Assembly: GCF_010500895.1 (NCBI RefSeq)
Contig: NZ_JAAAWO010000006.1
Coordinates: forward strand, 62,001-126,000
Length of the DNA: 64,000 bases
Source of the DNA: Alteromonas genovensis
GTDB lineage: Bacteria > Pseudomonadota > Gammaproteobacteria > Enterobacterales > Alteromonadaceae
Reading direction: 5' to 3'
The notes under the pieces are model-generated. The model did no database searches. It had not been told where the DNA came from and saw only the letters and a list, made by a program, of their open reading frames with translations. This document shows, piece after piece, positions 45,059 through 54,489 of this stretch; position 1 is the stretch's first letter; each line of letters begins with the position of its first letter. The position numbers were made by a program, and so were the translations under genes.

Positions 45059-47131
45059 ATGCAAGCACTCGCCACCACACCTATCACTGCCCTTAAAGGG
45101 GTAGGCGCAAAGGTGGCAGAAAAACTCAACAAAATCGGCTTGTTTACGCTGCAAGATATTCTATTTCATCTTCCCCTTCGCTATGAAGACAGAACTCGCG
45201 TTTACAGTGTTGCTGAATGCCGTCCTTTTACCCATGTAAGTGTGCAGGGCGAAGTGATGAATGCCGATATTCAGTATGGCAAAAAGCGAATGCTGGTCGT
45301 CAAAATTAGTGATGGCACGGGCACAATAACGCTGCGCTTTTTTCACTTTGGTGCAGTGCAGCGAACAATGATGACCCCTGGCAACGTAGTTCGTTGTTTT
45401 GGGGAAATTCGCACGGGCAAATGGGGCATCGAAATGATGCATCCCGAATTTAAAGTGGTAGATGAAGACGCGCCGCCAATTGAAGAGTCGTTAACCCCTG
45501 TTTATCCAACGACAGAGGGCATTAAACAGCTTACCCTTCGCAACTTAACCGAGCAGGCATTAGCGCTTTTAGATAAAGGCGCTTTAACAGATTTATTGCC
45601 AGAGGGTATCTACGATAATCAAGTTTCCCTTAATGAAGCCCTGCACACAGTGCATCGCCCGCCTCCAGATGCCGATGTGCATGAAATAGAAGAGGGGCTT
45701 CACCCTGCTCAATACCGTCTTATTCTTGAAGAGCTATTATCCCACAACTTAAGCGTACTTAAAGTACGTAAGCAGTCAGACGCCCAGCCGGGCATAGCCA
45801 TAAAAGTAGATGACAACCTGATTGGAAAAATGCTGGCACAGCTGCCATTCTCGCCTACCGGCGCACAGCAGCGGGTAGTGAAAGATATTCAGCTAGACAT
45901 GCAGCGCGCCAGACCTATGATGAGACTGGTGCAGGGCGATGTAGGCTCGGGTAAAACCCTAGTGGCAGCCCTTGCTGCTTTATCAGCAATTGGCGCAGGT
46001 CATCAAGTGGCGTTAATGGCGCCCACCGAGCTATTAGCAGAGCAGCACGCTAATAATTTTAGAGGTTGGCTAGAGCCACTAGGTATTGAGGTAGGCTGGT
46101 TAGCAGGCAAGCTTAAAGGCAAAGCTCGAAGCGATGTGCTGGCAAGGCTTGAAGCCGGCGATGTGCAAATGCTGGTGGGTACCCATGCTGTTTTTCAGGA
46201 AAGCGTAAATTACCAGCAGCTGGCATTAGTTATTGTTGATGAGCAGCATCGATTTGGCGTACATCAACGACTTGCACTGCGAGATAAGGGCGAGCAGCAA
46301 GGGCGCTTTCCCCATCAACTTATTATGACGGCAACGCCCATACCGCGTACCCTTGCCATGACGGCCTACGCCGACTTAGACACATCAATTATTGATGAGC
46401 TACCGCCGGGGCGAACCCCAGTTACTACGGTGGTATTGCCCGATACCCGTCGCGCGGATGTTATAGAGCGGGTGCGTCAGGCATGCAAAGACAACGGCAG
46501 GCAAGCGTATTGGGTGTGCACGCTAATAGATGAATCTGAAGTATTAGAATGCCAAGCAGCCGAAGAGGCTGCTATTACCCTGCGTACCGCACTGCCAGAT
46601 TTACAGGTTGGTTTAGTGCATGGGCGATTAAAGTCTGCTGAAAAAGCCCAAGTCATGGCCGATTTCAAAGAAGGGAAGCTTGATTTGCTGGTTGCCACCA
46701 CGGTCATTGAAGTGGGCGTAGATGTACCCAACGCAAGCATAATGATAATCGAAAATCCCGAACGCCTTGGTTTAGCGCAGCTGCATCAGCTGCGCGGTCG
46801 AGTTGGGCGCGGCGCGGTGGAAAGCCAGTGTGTGCTTATGTATCAAAGCCCGCTATCTAAAACCGCCACTCAGCGACTAGGTGTATTAAGAGAAAGTAGC
46901 GATGGCTTTTATATCGCTCAGCGAGACTTAGAAATACGCGGGCCGGGTGAGTTTATGGGCACGCGGCAAACCGGCATGGCAGAGCTTAAAATAGCCGATT
47001 TAGTGCGCGATGCAGCGCTCATCCCTAAAGTACAAGAGATTGCTTATACCATGTGGGACAAATACCCCTCCCATGCGCAGGCCATTATTAATCGCTGGAT
47101 TGGTCATAAGGAGCAGTATGGCAATGCCTAA
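45059..47131 (+). CDS. recG: ATP-dependent DNA helicase RecG
   Basis: A 690-residue fork-remodelling helicase. The N-terminal wedge/OB domain begins ITALKGVGAKVAEKLNKIGL and includes EDRTRVYSV. Helicase motifs are GDVGSGKTLVAALAAL (Walker A), VDEQHRFGVHQR (DExH), MTATPIPRTLAMT, ATTVIEVGVDVPNA and QLRGRVGRG. It acts in recombination and stalled-fork rescue. The 132 bp before it hold no other gene. Its last 14 bp overlap rsmJ. Confidence 0.97.
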   Translation: MQALATTPITALKGVGAKVAEKLNKIGLFTLQDILFHLPLRYEDRTRVYSVAECRPFTHVSVQGEVMNADIQYGKKRMLVVKISDGTGTITLRFFHFGAVQRTMMTPGNVVRCFGEIRTGKWGIEMMHPEFKVVDEDAPPIEESLTPVYPTTEGIKQLTLRNLTEQALALLDKGALTDLLPEGIYDNQVSLNEALHTVHRPPPDADVHEIEEGLHPAQYRLILEELLSHNLSVLKVRKQSDAQPGIAIKVDDNLIGKMLAQLPFSPTGAQQRVVKDIQLDMQRARPMMRLVQGDVGSGKTLVAALAALSAIGAGHQVALMAPTELLAEQHANNFRGWLEPLGIEVGWLAGKLKGKARSDVLARLEAGDVQMLVGTHAVFQESVNYQQLALVIVDEQHRFGVHQRLALRDKGEQQGRFPHQLIMTATPIPRTLAMTAYADLDTSIIDELPPGRTPVTTVVLPDTRRADVIERVRQACKDNGRQAYWVCTLIDESEVLECQAAEEAAITLRTALPDLQVGLVHGRLKSAEKAQVMADFKEGKLDLLVATTVIEVGVDVPNASIMIIENPERLGLAQLHQLRGRVGRGAVESQCVLMYQSPLSKTATQRLGVLRESSDGFYIAQRDLEIRGPGEFMGTRQTGMAELKIADLVRDAALIPKVQEIAYTMWDKYPSHAQAIINRWIGHKEQYGNA

Positions 47132-47960
47132 TAATACAAACATTAGTGCGTCAGACCGCTCGGTTCCCACACCCTCAGTGCTAATGCCGGTAACGGTTGC
47201 TACCGACACAAGCAGTAACTTGTATGAAGGTGACAGACTGCTACTTAACGACGTGGCCGTAAAGTGGGCCGAGGCGATACTTATAGAAGAAAACAAGCCT
47301 AATGAGGGGTTGTATTTACAGATAAAAGACAATGTACTGGGTTTAGCCGATGCCAGTGAGAAAAAGGTACTGCCCGTTGAGGTTGATTTTGCCTCTCCTG
47401 CCAGCATGTATCGCAAGCAGCATGGCGGCGGAAGGAAAGAGCCCATAGTGAAAGCCGTTGGCTTAAAAGGGAATGACAGCTGGCATGTTGTAGATGCCAC
47501 ACCCGGGCTTGGCCGCGATGCCTTTGTTATGGCAGGTGTGGGGTGCAAGGTTACCATGATAGAGCGTTCGCCCATCGTTGCCGCGTTATTAGAAGACGGT
47601 ATTAGGCGACTAGCGATACATTTTCCAGAACTTGCTGAGAGAATTTCACTTCAACATGGAAATAGTGCAGAGGTGATGCAATACTTCGAAGGTGAGAGTG
47701 TGAATGCTATTTACTTAGACCCAATGTTCCCACATAAAAAGAAATCAGCCTTTGTGAAAAAAGAAATGCGGTTGTTTCAACAATTGCTTGGTCACGATCC
47801 AGATGCAGATGCGTTATTACCGCCGGCGCTTAAGCTTGCTACACACCGCGTGGTGGTTAAACGTCCAAACAGTGCAGATGTATTAGCAGGTGAAAAACCA
47901 TCAATGGCTATTGAAAGTAAGAAACACAGATTTGATGTGTATTTGTGTCAAAATAAATAG
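47118..47960 (+). CDS. rsmJ: 16S rRNA (guanine-1516-N2)-methyltransferase RsmJ
   Basis: A 280-residue class I SAM methyltransferase. VDATPGLGRDAFVMAGVGC is the SAM motif, MIERSPIVAALLEDG follows, and IYLDPMFPHKKKSAFVKKEMR is the RsmJ signature with the DPMFP catalytic loop. The ATG at 47118 lies 4 nt after AAGGAG; the ATG at 47124 is possible. The reading frame open from 47010 lies inside recG and is not needed. The N-terminal 30 residues are poorly conserved. Confidence 0.93.
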   Translation: MAMPNNTNISASDRSVPTPSVLMPVTVATDTSSNLYEGDRLLLNDVAVKWAEAILIEENKPNEGLYLQIKDNVLGLADASEKKVLPVEVDFASPASMYRKQHGGGRKEPIVKAVGLKGNDSWHVVDATPGLGRDAFVMAGVGCKVTMIERSPIVAALLEDGIRRLAIHFPELAERISLQHGNSAEVMQYFEGESVNAIYLDPMFPHKKKSAFVKKEMRLFQQLLGHDPDADALLPPALKLATHRVVVKRPNSADVLAGEKPSMAIESKKHRFDVYLCQNK

Positions 47961-47969
47961 GAGAGCAGC

Positions 47970-48443
47970 ATGTTACGAGTTGGAAGCACTTTACCAGAAG
48001 TCGATTTTAGCCTTTTAGTTGACGGAGAAATTACCAATCCTGGTACTAACGAGCTTTTTTCTGAAAAACGCGTGGTAGTGTTTGCCGTGCCGGGAGCGTT
48101 TACGCCAACCTGTTCACATTCTCACTTGCCAGGCTACATCGCATTAGCTGATAAAATAAAAGCTAAGGGCGTAGACAGTATTATATGCCTTTCGGTAAAC
48201 GACGCATTCGTTATGGACGCGTGGGGTAAAGCAAATAATGCGGAGCATATTACTATGCTTGCCGATGGAAATGCGTTTTTCACCAGCCAAGTAGGCCTAG
48301 ATATGAATACAAGTAACTTTGGTGGCGTACGTTCGTTGCGCTACTCGATGCTTGTTGAAGACGGTGAAGTGAAACAGCTTAACGTTGAAGATCCAGGCCG
48401 CTTTGAAGTGAGTGATGCAGAGTCTATGTTAAAAAGTTTATAA
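47970..48443 (+). CDS. Peroxiredoxin, Prx5 type
   Basis: A 157-residue thiol peroxidase. VFAVPGAFTPTCSHSHLPGY contains the peroxidatic Cys48 with the Thr two residues before it; SIICLSVNDAFVMDAWG carries a second Cys that may resolve it. LRYSMLVEDGEVKQLNVED ends the fold. It reduces hydrogen or alkyl peroxides. It starts 9 bp after rsmJ and ends in a strong terminator, so it may be the last gene of the recG-rsmJ unit. Confidence 0.92.
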   Translation: MLRVGSTLPEVDFSLLVDGEITNPGTNELFSEKRVVVFAVPGAFTPTCSHSHLPGYIALADKIKAKGVDSIICLSVNDAFVMDAWGKANNAEHITMLADGNAFFTSQVGLDMNTSNFGGVRSLRYSMLVEDGEVKQLNVEDPGRFEVSDAESMLKSL

Positions 48444-48470
48444 CCACTTTCGACACTACTTATCCATTGA

Positions 48471-48500
48471 AAAACCCGCTTTTTAGCGGGTTTTTGTTTT
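48471..48500 (+). terminator. Terminator after the peroxiredoxin gene
   Basis: AAAACCCGC / GCGGGTTTT with a 6-nt loop and a T-rich tail. The rest of the intergenic region up to 48786 shows no gene; it leads into the Fur-box promoter. Confidence 0.92.
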
Positions 48501-48786
48501 CTAGCGTATTTGTAAGAAAGAGTTAATGTACCTGAGACTCATTTTTATTAATATAACGCCGCTTTCGTAATCTATCGCATAAAAAAGTGCGCTCAATTGA
48601 GAAAAACTCGATGACTATCAGTGCTTTTGACCGCTTGAGAAAGGAGTCTGCTGCGGGCATGTAGTGAGTACACAAGGCGATTAAGTCACTTTAAACCTGT
48701 GTTAAAACGGACCAGTATTGAGTGAGTTCATGCTCTTGAGCATAGGTATACAACCGGTAGCCAAGGTGAGTTGCCTTTACTTAGTT

Positions 48787-48805
48787 AATGATAATAAGTA
48801 TCATT
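48787..48805. promoter_or_regulatory. Fur box before the iron-transport operon
   Basis: AATGATAATAAGTATCATT has perfect 7-bp arms (AATGATA / TATCATT) and closely matches the 19-bp Fur consensus. It ends 43 bp before the chosen start of the first gene, in promoter position. Repression by iron-loaded Fur is the expected control. Confidence 0.88.
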
Positions 48806-48848
48806 TGCGCAGATGCCAACGTTACAGAACAATGTTTTAGGAACAAGT

Positions 48849-49658
48849 ATGACAGCAACATTGAAAAAAATGAGTGCTCTTTTGGCTGTATCAGTGATGT
48901 CACTATCTATGGTGACAGGACACGCGATGGCGAATGGAGCTATAGGCGACCATGTCAATAATCTGCATGCTCATATCGGTGAATACACTGAAGAAGTCGA
49001 GTGGTTGGAAAGCAAGTTTGGCGGTGTGGTAGATGCCTACGCCAACAAAGATAAAAGCCTTAAAAGTGACGCCCTAATGGAATATTGGGAAGAAGTAGAT
49101 TTTCATTCGGCAATTGAAACTCAGTATGTACCTATTTATGCCTCAATTTGGCAGGGTATATACGGCGTAAAAGTGGCCATTGATGACGGCAAACCTATTG
49201 ATGTAGTACGCCACGAGCAAGAGAAATTGAACCACGCCTTGTGGCAAGCGCTGGGCGCAGTTAAACTTGCGTCGCAATATCAAAAGCGTGGACTGGTTGG
49301 TGAAGTGCAAACCACCGAAGTTGAACCAACTACAGGCCCAGCTGTTATCGACGATATTAAAACTCGACTAGATCGCGTTGTGGCCAAATACGCAGAGCAG
49401 CTTAATGAAGTGGCTACCACATTAGTTCACGATACTTACCTTCAGCGCTTTGAAGGGGTAGAAGGCGACCTAATTGCAAAAGACGCTGCGTTAGTTGAGT
49501 CGTTGGAAAAAGATTTTAACGTTACATTGCCGCAAGCTATCTCCCAAGATAAAGGCGTAGACGGTGTGCGTAGCGTGGTAGAAACCATGCAAAGCAAACT
49601 CGATAAAGCGCGTGTACTGCTTGTAGAAGCAGAAAAAGGCCGTAAAGACGTATTTTAA
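48849..49658 (+). CDS. Iron-regulated secreted helical protein, unrecognised
   Basis: A 269-residue exported protein that I cannot assign to a named family. The start at 48849 has AGGA 6 nt upstream and opens a signal peptide (KKMSALLAVSVMSLSMVTGHAMA); the ATG at 48813 is too close to the Fur box. The mature part is almost entirely helical and charged, with a His/Glu-rich first part (HVNNLHAHIGEYTEEVEW and EEVDFHSAIETQYVPIYASIW) that could bind metal, and a coiled-coil-like C-terminal half. It lies 9 bp before the iron-binding protein gene, so it probably shares its operon and Fur control. A periplasmic accessory in ferric-iron capture is the best guess. Confidence 0.72.
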   Translation: MTATLKKMSALLAVSVMSLSMVTGHAMANGAIGDHVNNLHAHIGEYTEEVEWLESKFGGVVDAYANKDKSLKSDALMEYWEEVDFHSAIETQYVPIYASIWQGIYGVKVAIDDGKPIDVVRHEQEKLNHALWQALGAVKLASQYQKRGLVGEVQTTEVEPTTGPAVIDDIKTRLDRVVAKYAEQLNEVATTLVHDTYLQRFEGVEGDLIAKDAALVESLEKDFNVTLPQAISQDKGVDGVRSVVETMQSKLDKARVLLVEAEKGRKDVF

Positions 49659-49667
49659 GGAACCTAG

Positions 49668-50702
49668 ATGCAACGAAGAACATTCTTACAAGGTTTAGCT
49701 GCCGCAGGTGTATTGGGCTGTGTACCTTTCAGTTTAGCCCAAGCCGCATCTGTAGTCGGTAGCGTTTCTGTAGAATCGCTACCCAAGTTAGAGGGCGATC
49801 TAACGCTGTATTTAGGGCGTGGAGAAGGTGGGCTTTACGAGAATGTTCTCGATGCGATTAAAAAGCGCAATCCTAAGTTAAATCTTAAAATTCGCCGCGG
49901 TGGTTCTGCCGCGTTGGCCAATACCATTGTGGCTGAAACTAAAGCAGGCGTGAAGCGGGCTGACTTATTCTGGGCGGTAGATACGGGCTCTATTGGTATG
50001 GTTACCGATTCGGGAGCAGCAAAACCCCTTCCTGCAAGCATTACCAATCAGTTAAAGCCCGGTTTTCAATATCCTAGCTGGTCTCCGGTAACGGGCAGAG
50101 TACGTACGCTACCGTACAATACCGAGCGAGTTACTCCCGAACAAATTCCTGATAGCGTAATGGCATTAGCCGACAGCGATTTAAAAATTGGCTGGGCGCC
50201 TGCATACTCTTCATTTCAGTCGTTTGTTACGGCAATGCGCGTACTAGAAGGCGAAAAAGCCACTCGCATGTGGTTAAAAGGCATTAACCGCAATGCTAAG
50301 AAATACGCTGGTGAGCTTGGTGTAGTCATGGGCGTAGAGCGCGGTGAAGTGGATATCGGTTTTGCCAATCATTATTACACCTTACGCTTAAAATCGGGCA
50401 AACCTGACGCTAATGTGGCGTTAGCCTACACCAATAACGATGCGGGCTGTTTGGTAAACGCTTCGGGTATTGTAGCCCTAAGCGATGGCGATTTACCCGT
50501 TAACTTCATTCGTTATTTACTGACCCATGAAGTACAAAGCTACCTTGCTCGAGAAGCGTATGAAATTCCAATGGTGCAAGATGTGGCTGCACCAGAAGGG
50601 TTGGCGAGTTTGACCTCGCTGTCTCCTCCTGAACTCGATCTTCGCAAACTTGCAGACTTGCGCCCAACCCTAAATATGATGAGGGATGTTGGCGTACTGT
50701 GA
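49668..50702 (+). CDS. Periplasmic Fe(III)-binding protein, FbpA-like
   Basis: A 344-residue substrate-binding protein. The N-terminus MQRRTFLQGLAAAGVLG has a twin-arginine motif, suggesting Tat export, which is uncommon for this family. LTLYLGRGEGGLYENVLDAI and VDIGFANHYYTLRL are family landmarks; the YY pair matches the tyrosines that bind ferric ion in FbpA. It would hand iron to the permease whose gene overlaps its stop (GTGA). Fur control comes from the box at 48787. Confidence 0.87.
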   Translation: MQRRTFLQGLAAAGVLGCVPFSLAQAASVVGSVSVESLPKLEGDLTLYLGRGEGGLYENVLDAIKKRNPKLNLKIRRGGSAALANTIVAETKAGVKRADLFWAVDTGSIGMVTDSGAAKPLPASITNQLKPGFQYPSWSPVTGRVRTLPYNTERVTPEQIPDSVMALADSDLKIGWAPAYSSFQSFVTAMRVLEGEKATRMWLKGINRNAKKYAGELGVVMGVERGEVDIGFANHYYTLRLKSGKPDANVALAYTNNDAGCLVNASGIVALSDGDLPVNFIRYLLTHEVQSYLAREAYEIPMVQDVAAPEGLASLTSLSPPELDLRKLADLRPTLNMMRDVGVL

Positions 50703-52219
50703 CAAATTGGCCAAAGTCGTATCCACTGGCACTACTCATTGCGCTGATGGCTTTATTGCCCGTCGGCGTTTTGTTTTCTCTAGCTCAAGACAGTGCGCAA
50801 TTATTCGATACCCATAATTTACGAGTACTAGGCAACACGGTTGCATTAATGGTGCTGACCATTATTGGCGCAGTGATTATTGGTGTGCCGCTGGCAATGT
50901 TTACCGCCTATGTGCAACTGCCGTTTAAACGATTTTGGCTAATTGTATTAGCCGCTCCGCTGGCGTTACCAAGCTATATTGGCGCGTTTGCCATGTACTT
51001 CTCGTTTGGCCGCGGTGGCGAAATAGAAAACGTGCTGGGTATTACCACGCCACCTATCAGCGGTTTGTGGGGATCGGCACTTGTCATGAGCCTGTATACC
51101 TACCCGTTTGTTATGATGACCACGCGTTCTAGCTTACTTAGTTTAGACGCCAGTTTAGTGAATGCGGCTCGTACGCTAGGGCTTTCATTAGGTGCAAGCC
51201 TTTGGCGTGTAGTACTGCCTAGAGTGGTAAACAGCATTGCGGCTGGGGCATTGCTTGCCGCGCTTTACGCGCTTTCCGATTTTGGCACCCCAGCCATAAT
51301 GGGCCTCGATACATTTACCCGCGTTATTTTCGTTGAATACAATGCGTTTGGTTTAAGCCAAGCTGCCATGTTGAGCTTGCAGCTTATGGTAATTGTGGGG
51401 CTCATCCTATTTATTGAGAGCCGCATTAGTGGCGCAACAGAGCGCCCTGGTCGACACCTGTCACTTTTTCCTGCGCGTTGGAAGTGCAACTTAATGCTAC
51501 TTTCTGCCATGCCTATTGTGTTTATGGCAATTGTTTTGCCTCTCGCTATATTTACCCTTTGGCTAGTGCGAGAGGGAACCGGTGGCTTTGAATTAAGCTA
51601 CGCATGGAACTCTGCTCACGCTTCTTTCCTCGCGGCTCTTGTGGCGGTGCTATTGGCTATTCCTGTTGCTCATGCTGCTATTGCAGGGAAAGCAGGCCGT
51701 TTGATGGAGCGTATTACGTACTTTGGCTTTGGCGTACCTGGCATCGTTATGGGGACTGCACTGGTTTATGTTGGCCTGCAGCTTCCTGCGCTATATCAAA
51801 CCCTAGGTTTATTAGTTATGGCTTACGTGCTGCGCTTTTTGCCATTGGCAGTAGGCAGTGTAAGAACCACCGCTGAAAATATCGACTCAGGCTTAGTAAA
51901 AGCGGCAAGAGTACTTGGCGCAAGCCCCAGAGAAGCCTTTACACGAATTACGCTACCGCTAACCCTTCGTGGTATGATTGCGGGTGCTGCATTAGTCTTT
52001 CTAGAAGCTATGCGAGAGCTCCCGGCTACCCTTATGCTTGGGCCGACGGGGTTTGAAACACTAGCTACTTATATGTGGCGTGTTTACGAAGCAGGCTATT
52101 TTGGCCGCGCCGCTGTGCCGGGCTTGCTGCTAGTTTTATTATCAGGCGTTGGGTTAGTGCTAATGCTATCGGGCGAACGCAAAGCCCAATTTACCGTTAC
52201 CGAGGATGAACGTTCGTAA
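50699..52219 (+). CDS. Ferric-iron ABC transporter permease, FbpB-like
   Basis: A 506-residue inner-membrane protein with about twelve helices and two permease repeats. The EAA loops that contact the ATPase are VNAARTLGLSLGASLWRVVLP and VKAARVLGASPREAFTRITLP. Both halves of the pore are in one chain, as in FbpB/SfuB. The GTG start overlaps the previous stop and the end overlaps the next ATG (TAATG), so all three transporter genes are translationally coupled. Confidence 0.92.
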   Translation: MTNWPKSYPLALLIALMALLPVGVLFSLAQDSAQLFDTHNLRVLGNTVALMVLTIIGAVIIGVPLAMFTAYVQLPFKRFWLIVLAAPLALPSYIGAFAMYFSFGRGGEIENVLGITTPPISGLWGSALVMSLYTYPFVMMTTRSSLLSLDASLVNAARTLGLSLGASLWRVVLPRVVNSIAAGALLAALYALSDFGTPAIMGLDTFTRVIFVEYNAFGLSQAAMLSLQLMVIVGLILFIESRISGATERPGRHLSLFPARWKCNLMLLSAMPIVFMAIVLPLAIFTLWLVREGTGGFELSYAWNSAHASFLAALVAVLLAIPVAHAAIAGKAGRLMERITYFGFGVPGIVMGTALVYVGLQLPALYQTLGLLVMAYVLRFLPLAVGSVRTTAENIDSGLVKAARVLGASPREAFTRITLPLTLRGMIAGAALVFLEAMRELPATLMLGPTGFETLATYMWRVYEAGYFGRAAVPGLLLVLLSGVGLVLMLSGERKAQFTVTEDERS

Positions 52220-53253
52220 TGCTAAGTGTCAGTAATTTGTCAGTGAATTATGGGTCTACCCGCGTTGTCGACAAGTTAAATTTAGAACTTGGGCAAGACG
52301 AAATACTCATGTTGGTAGGGCCTACAGGCTGCGGTAAAACCACTATTTTGCAGGCGTTAGCGGGCCTAATACCGTTATCCGAAGGTGAAATTCGCCTAGG
52401 TAAGTGGACAAGTACGCCGGCTAAGCACGTTCCGCCTGAAAAGCGCAATGTAGGCATGGTGTTTCAAGACTTTGCGCTGTTTCCTCACCTTACTGTGCAG
52501 CAAAACGTATGTTTCCGTTTAAAAGACACCTCCCTTGCCGATCATTGGCTAACGCTGTTGGGACTAGATAATTTTCGCGACGTTAAGCCAGCCAGTTTAT
52601 CTGGCGGTCAAAAGCAGCGTGTGGCGTTAGCCCGTACACTTGCTCATGAGCCTGCGTTTGTATTACTTGATGAGCCCCTATCAAACCTTGATGCTGCGCT
52701 AAAAGACAGCTTGCGTTGGGAAATACGCGACGCTCTTAAAAAAGCGGGCGTACCTGCTATTTGGGTGACTCACGATCAAGAAGAAGCGCTCAGTGTGGGT
52801 GACAGAATTGGCATTTTGAACAAGGGCGTTTTAGAGCAGTTAGACACGCCCGAGTCGTGCTACTCAACTCCAAACAGCCGCTTTGTAGCGCGCTTTATGG
52901 GTGAGGCGAGCTTTCTGAAGGCTCAATTCGACAATAGCGAAAACAATGTAGATAACACCGTTATTACGGATATCGGCAATGTTCCTGGTACACCGCTTCA
53001 AAATGCTCATGGCGACGTAGATTTATTGGTAAGACCCGATGACTTAAGTTTAGATGCAAGTCATGCCTCGCCAAACGGTACAGTAGACTGGGTACGCTAT
53101 GAGGGTGAAAGTCGACTTTATGCTGTAACTCATGATAACGGCAGTCAGCTTAAAGTGCGCGTAAGCCACGAGAATGCGATTAAGCCAGGTGAGCGTGCGC
53201 ATATGCAGCTTATTACTACCCACCCGTTAGCCGTATTTCCAAGAGAGGCTTAA
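52219..53253 (+). CDS. Ferric-iron ABC transporter ATPase, FbpC-like
   Basis: A 344-residue ATPase. Walker A GPTGCGKTTIL, Q-loop VFQDFALFPHLTV, signature LSGGQKQRVALARTL, Walker B FVLLDEPLSNLD and switch His in WVTHDQEEAL are complete. The C-terminal part (about 240-344, LLVRPDDLSLDAS, RAHMQLITTHPLAVF) is a TOBE-like regulatory domain. It energises ferric-iron import with the two preceding genes. Confidence 0.92.
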   Translation: MLSVSNLSVNYGSTRVVDKLNLELGQDEILMLVGPTGCGKTTILQALAGLIPLSEGEIRLGKWTSTPAKHVPPEKRNVGMVFQDFALFPHLTVQQNVCFRLKDTSLADHWLTLLGLDNFRDVKPASLSGGQKQRVALARTLAHEPAFVLLDEPLSNLDAALKDSLRWEIRDALKKAGVPAIWVTHDQEEALSVGDRIGILNKGVLEQLDTPESCYSTPNSRFVARFMGEASFLKAQFDNSENNVDNTVITDIGNVPGTPLQNAHGDVDLLVRPDDLSLDASHASPNGTVDWVRYEGESRLYAVTHDNGSQLKVRVSHENAIKPGERAHMQLITTHPLAVFPREA

Positions 53254-53256
53254 TAC

Positions 53257-54438
53257 GTGATTAAACGCGATGTGATAGTGCTTGGAGCAGGTGCTGCTGG
53301 GCTTTTTTGTGCCGCGCAGGCTGGTGCACGAGGACGTAGCGTAGAGGTGCTTGATCACGCCAAGAAAGTGGGGCGTAAAATATTGATGTCTGGCGGTGGG
53401 CGATGCAACTTCACCAATATGTACGCAGGCCCAGAAAACTTTTTGTCTCAAAACCCCCACTTTTGTAAGTCTGCCCTGAGTCGATATACCCAGTGGGATT
53501 TCATTAGCTTAGTTGCCGAGCACGGCATTGCTTATCATGAAAAAACACTGGGGCAGCTCTTCTGTGACGACAGTGCAAAAGACATCGTTAATTTACTGCT
53601 AAAAGAGTGCGAAAAAGCCAAGGTGGCGGTCACTACGCGCTGCGAAATATTGTCGGTAGAGAAGCGCGAAAGTAAGTACATACTATCTACCTCAAATGGT
53701 GACTACGAATGCGAGTCTCTAGTGGTTGCTACTGGCGGCTTGAGTATGCCGAAGCTTGGGGCTACGCCCTTTGGCTATAAAATTGCTGAGCAATTTGGTT
53801 TAAATGTACTGCCAACTAGAGCGGCCCTGGTACCATTTACCTTACACGATAAAGACAAAGAAACCCTTGCCGATTTAAGTGGTGTAGCCGTAGATGTTTA
53901 CGCAAGCTGCAACGACACCACCTTTAAAGAAGCCATGTTGTTTACTCATCGAGGGCTAAGTGGCCCTTCTATGCTGCAAATATCCAGCTACTGGGAAGCA
54001 GGAGATACGTTAAGTATTAACACCACTCCTGATAATGACCCTCACGAGGTATTAAATAGCGCGAGGGCACAAACTCCCGATGCGTTGCTTGCTACCTGCT
54101 TAAATAAGATTTTTCCTAAACGTGTTTCGCAAAGTTTTATCGAGTTAAACGAATGGCGCAACGTGCCAGTTAAGCAACTCTCTCACGGGGAATGCGAGAG
54201 TATCGCAAACACGTTAGAAAACTGGCATATCAAGCCAAACGGCACAGAGGGCTACCGCACAGCTGAAGTGACGATTGGAGGTGTGAATACCAATGAGTTA
54301 TCGTCAAAAACCATGATGGCCAACAACGTTGAAGGGCTGTATTTTATTGGCGAAGTGGTTGATGTAACAGGCTGGTTAGGAGGCTATAACTTCCAATGGG
54401 CGTGGAGCAGCGGCTGGGCAGCCGGGCAGGTGGTGTAG
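53257..54438 (+). CDS. YhiN/HI0933-family flavoprotein
   Basis: A 393-residue FAD-binding protein. DVIVLGAGAAGLFCAAQAGARG is the dinucleotide motif, KILMSGGGRCNFTN the family signature, and GGVNTNELSSKTM with GLYFIGEVVDVTGWLGGYN the C-terminal FAD contacts. It starts at a GTG 3 bp after the ATPase stop, with AAGAGAGG upstream, so it is probably read with the iron operon. Its function is unknown; an oxidoreductase role has been proposed for the family. Whether it acts in iron use is an open question raised by the spacing. Confidence 0.9.
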   Translation: MIKRDVIVLGAGAAGLFCAAQAGARGRSVEVLDHAKKVGRKILMSGGGRCNFTNMYAGPENFLSQNPHFCKSALSRYTQWDFISLVAEHGIAYHEKTLGQLFCDDSAKDIVNLLLKECEKAKVAVTTRCEILSVEKRESKYILSTSNGDYECESLVVATGGLSMPKLGATPFGYKIAEQFGLNVLPTRAALVPFTLHDKDKETLADLSGVAVDVYASCNDTTFKEAMLFTHRGLSGPSMLQISSYWEAGDTLSINTTPDNDPHEVLNSARAQTPDALLATCLNKIFPKRVSQSFIELNEWRNVPVKQLSHGECESIANTLENWHIKPNGTEGYRTAEVTIGGVNTNELSSKTMMANNVEGLYFIGEVVDVTGWLGGYNFQWAWSSGWAAGQVV

Positions 54439-54489
54439 TTTTTTGCGGCAGTAAAGTGCGCAACTAGCGTCTGCCCGCACAAACTCGTT

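Noticed and set aside
47000-47575. A 191-codon antisense frame over the recG-rsmJ junction
   Set aside because: Opposes two well-conserved genes; Ser/Pro-rich composition and no SD.
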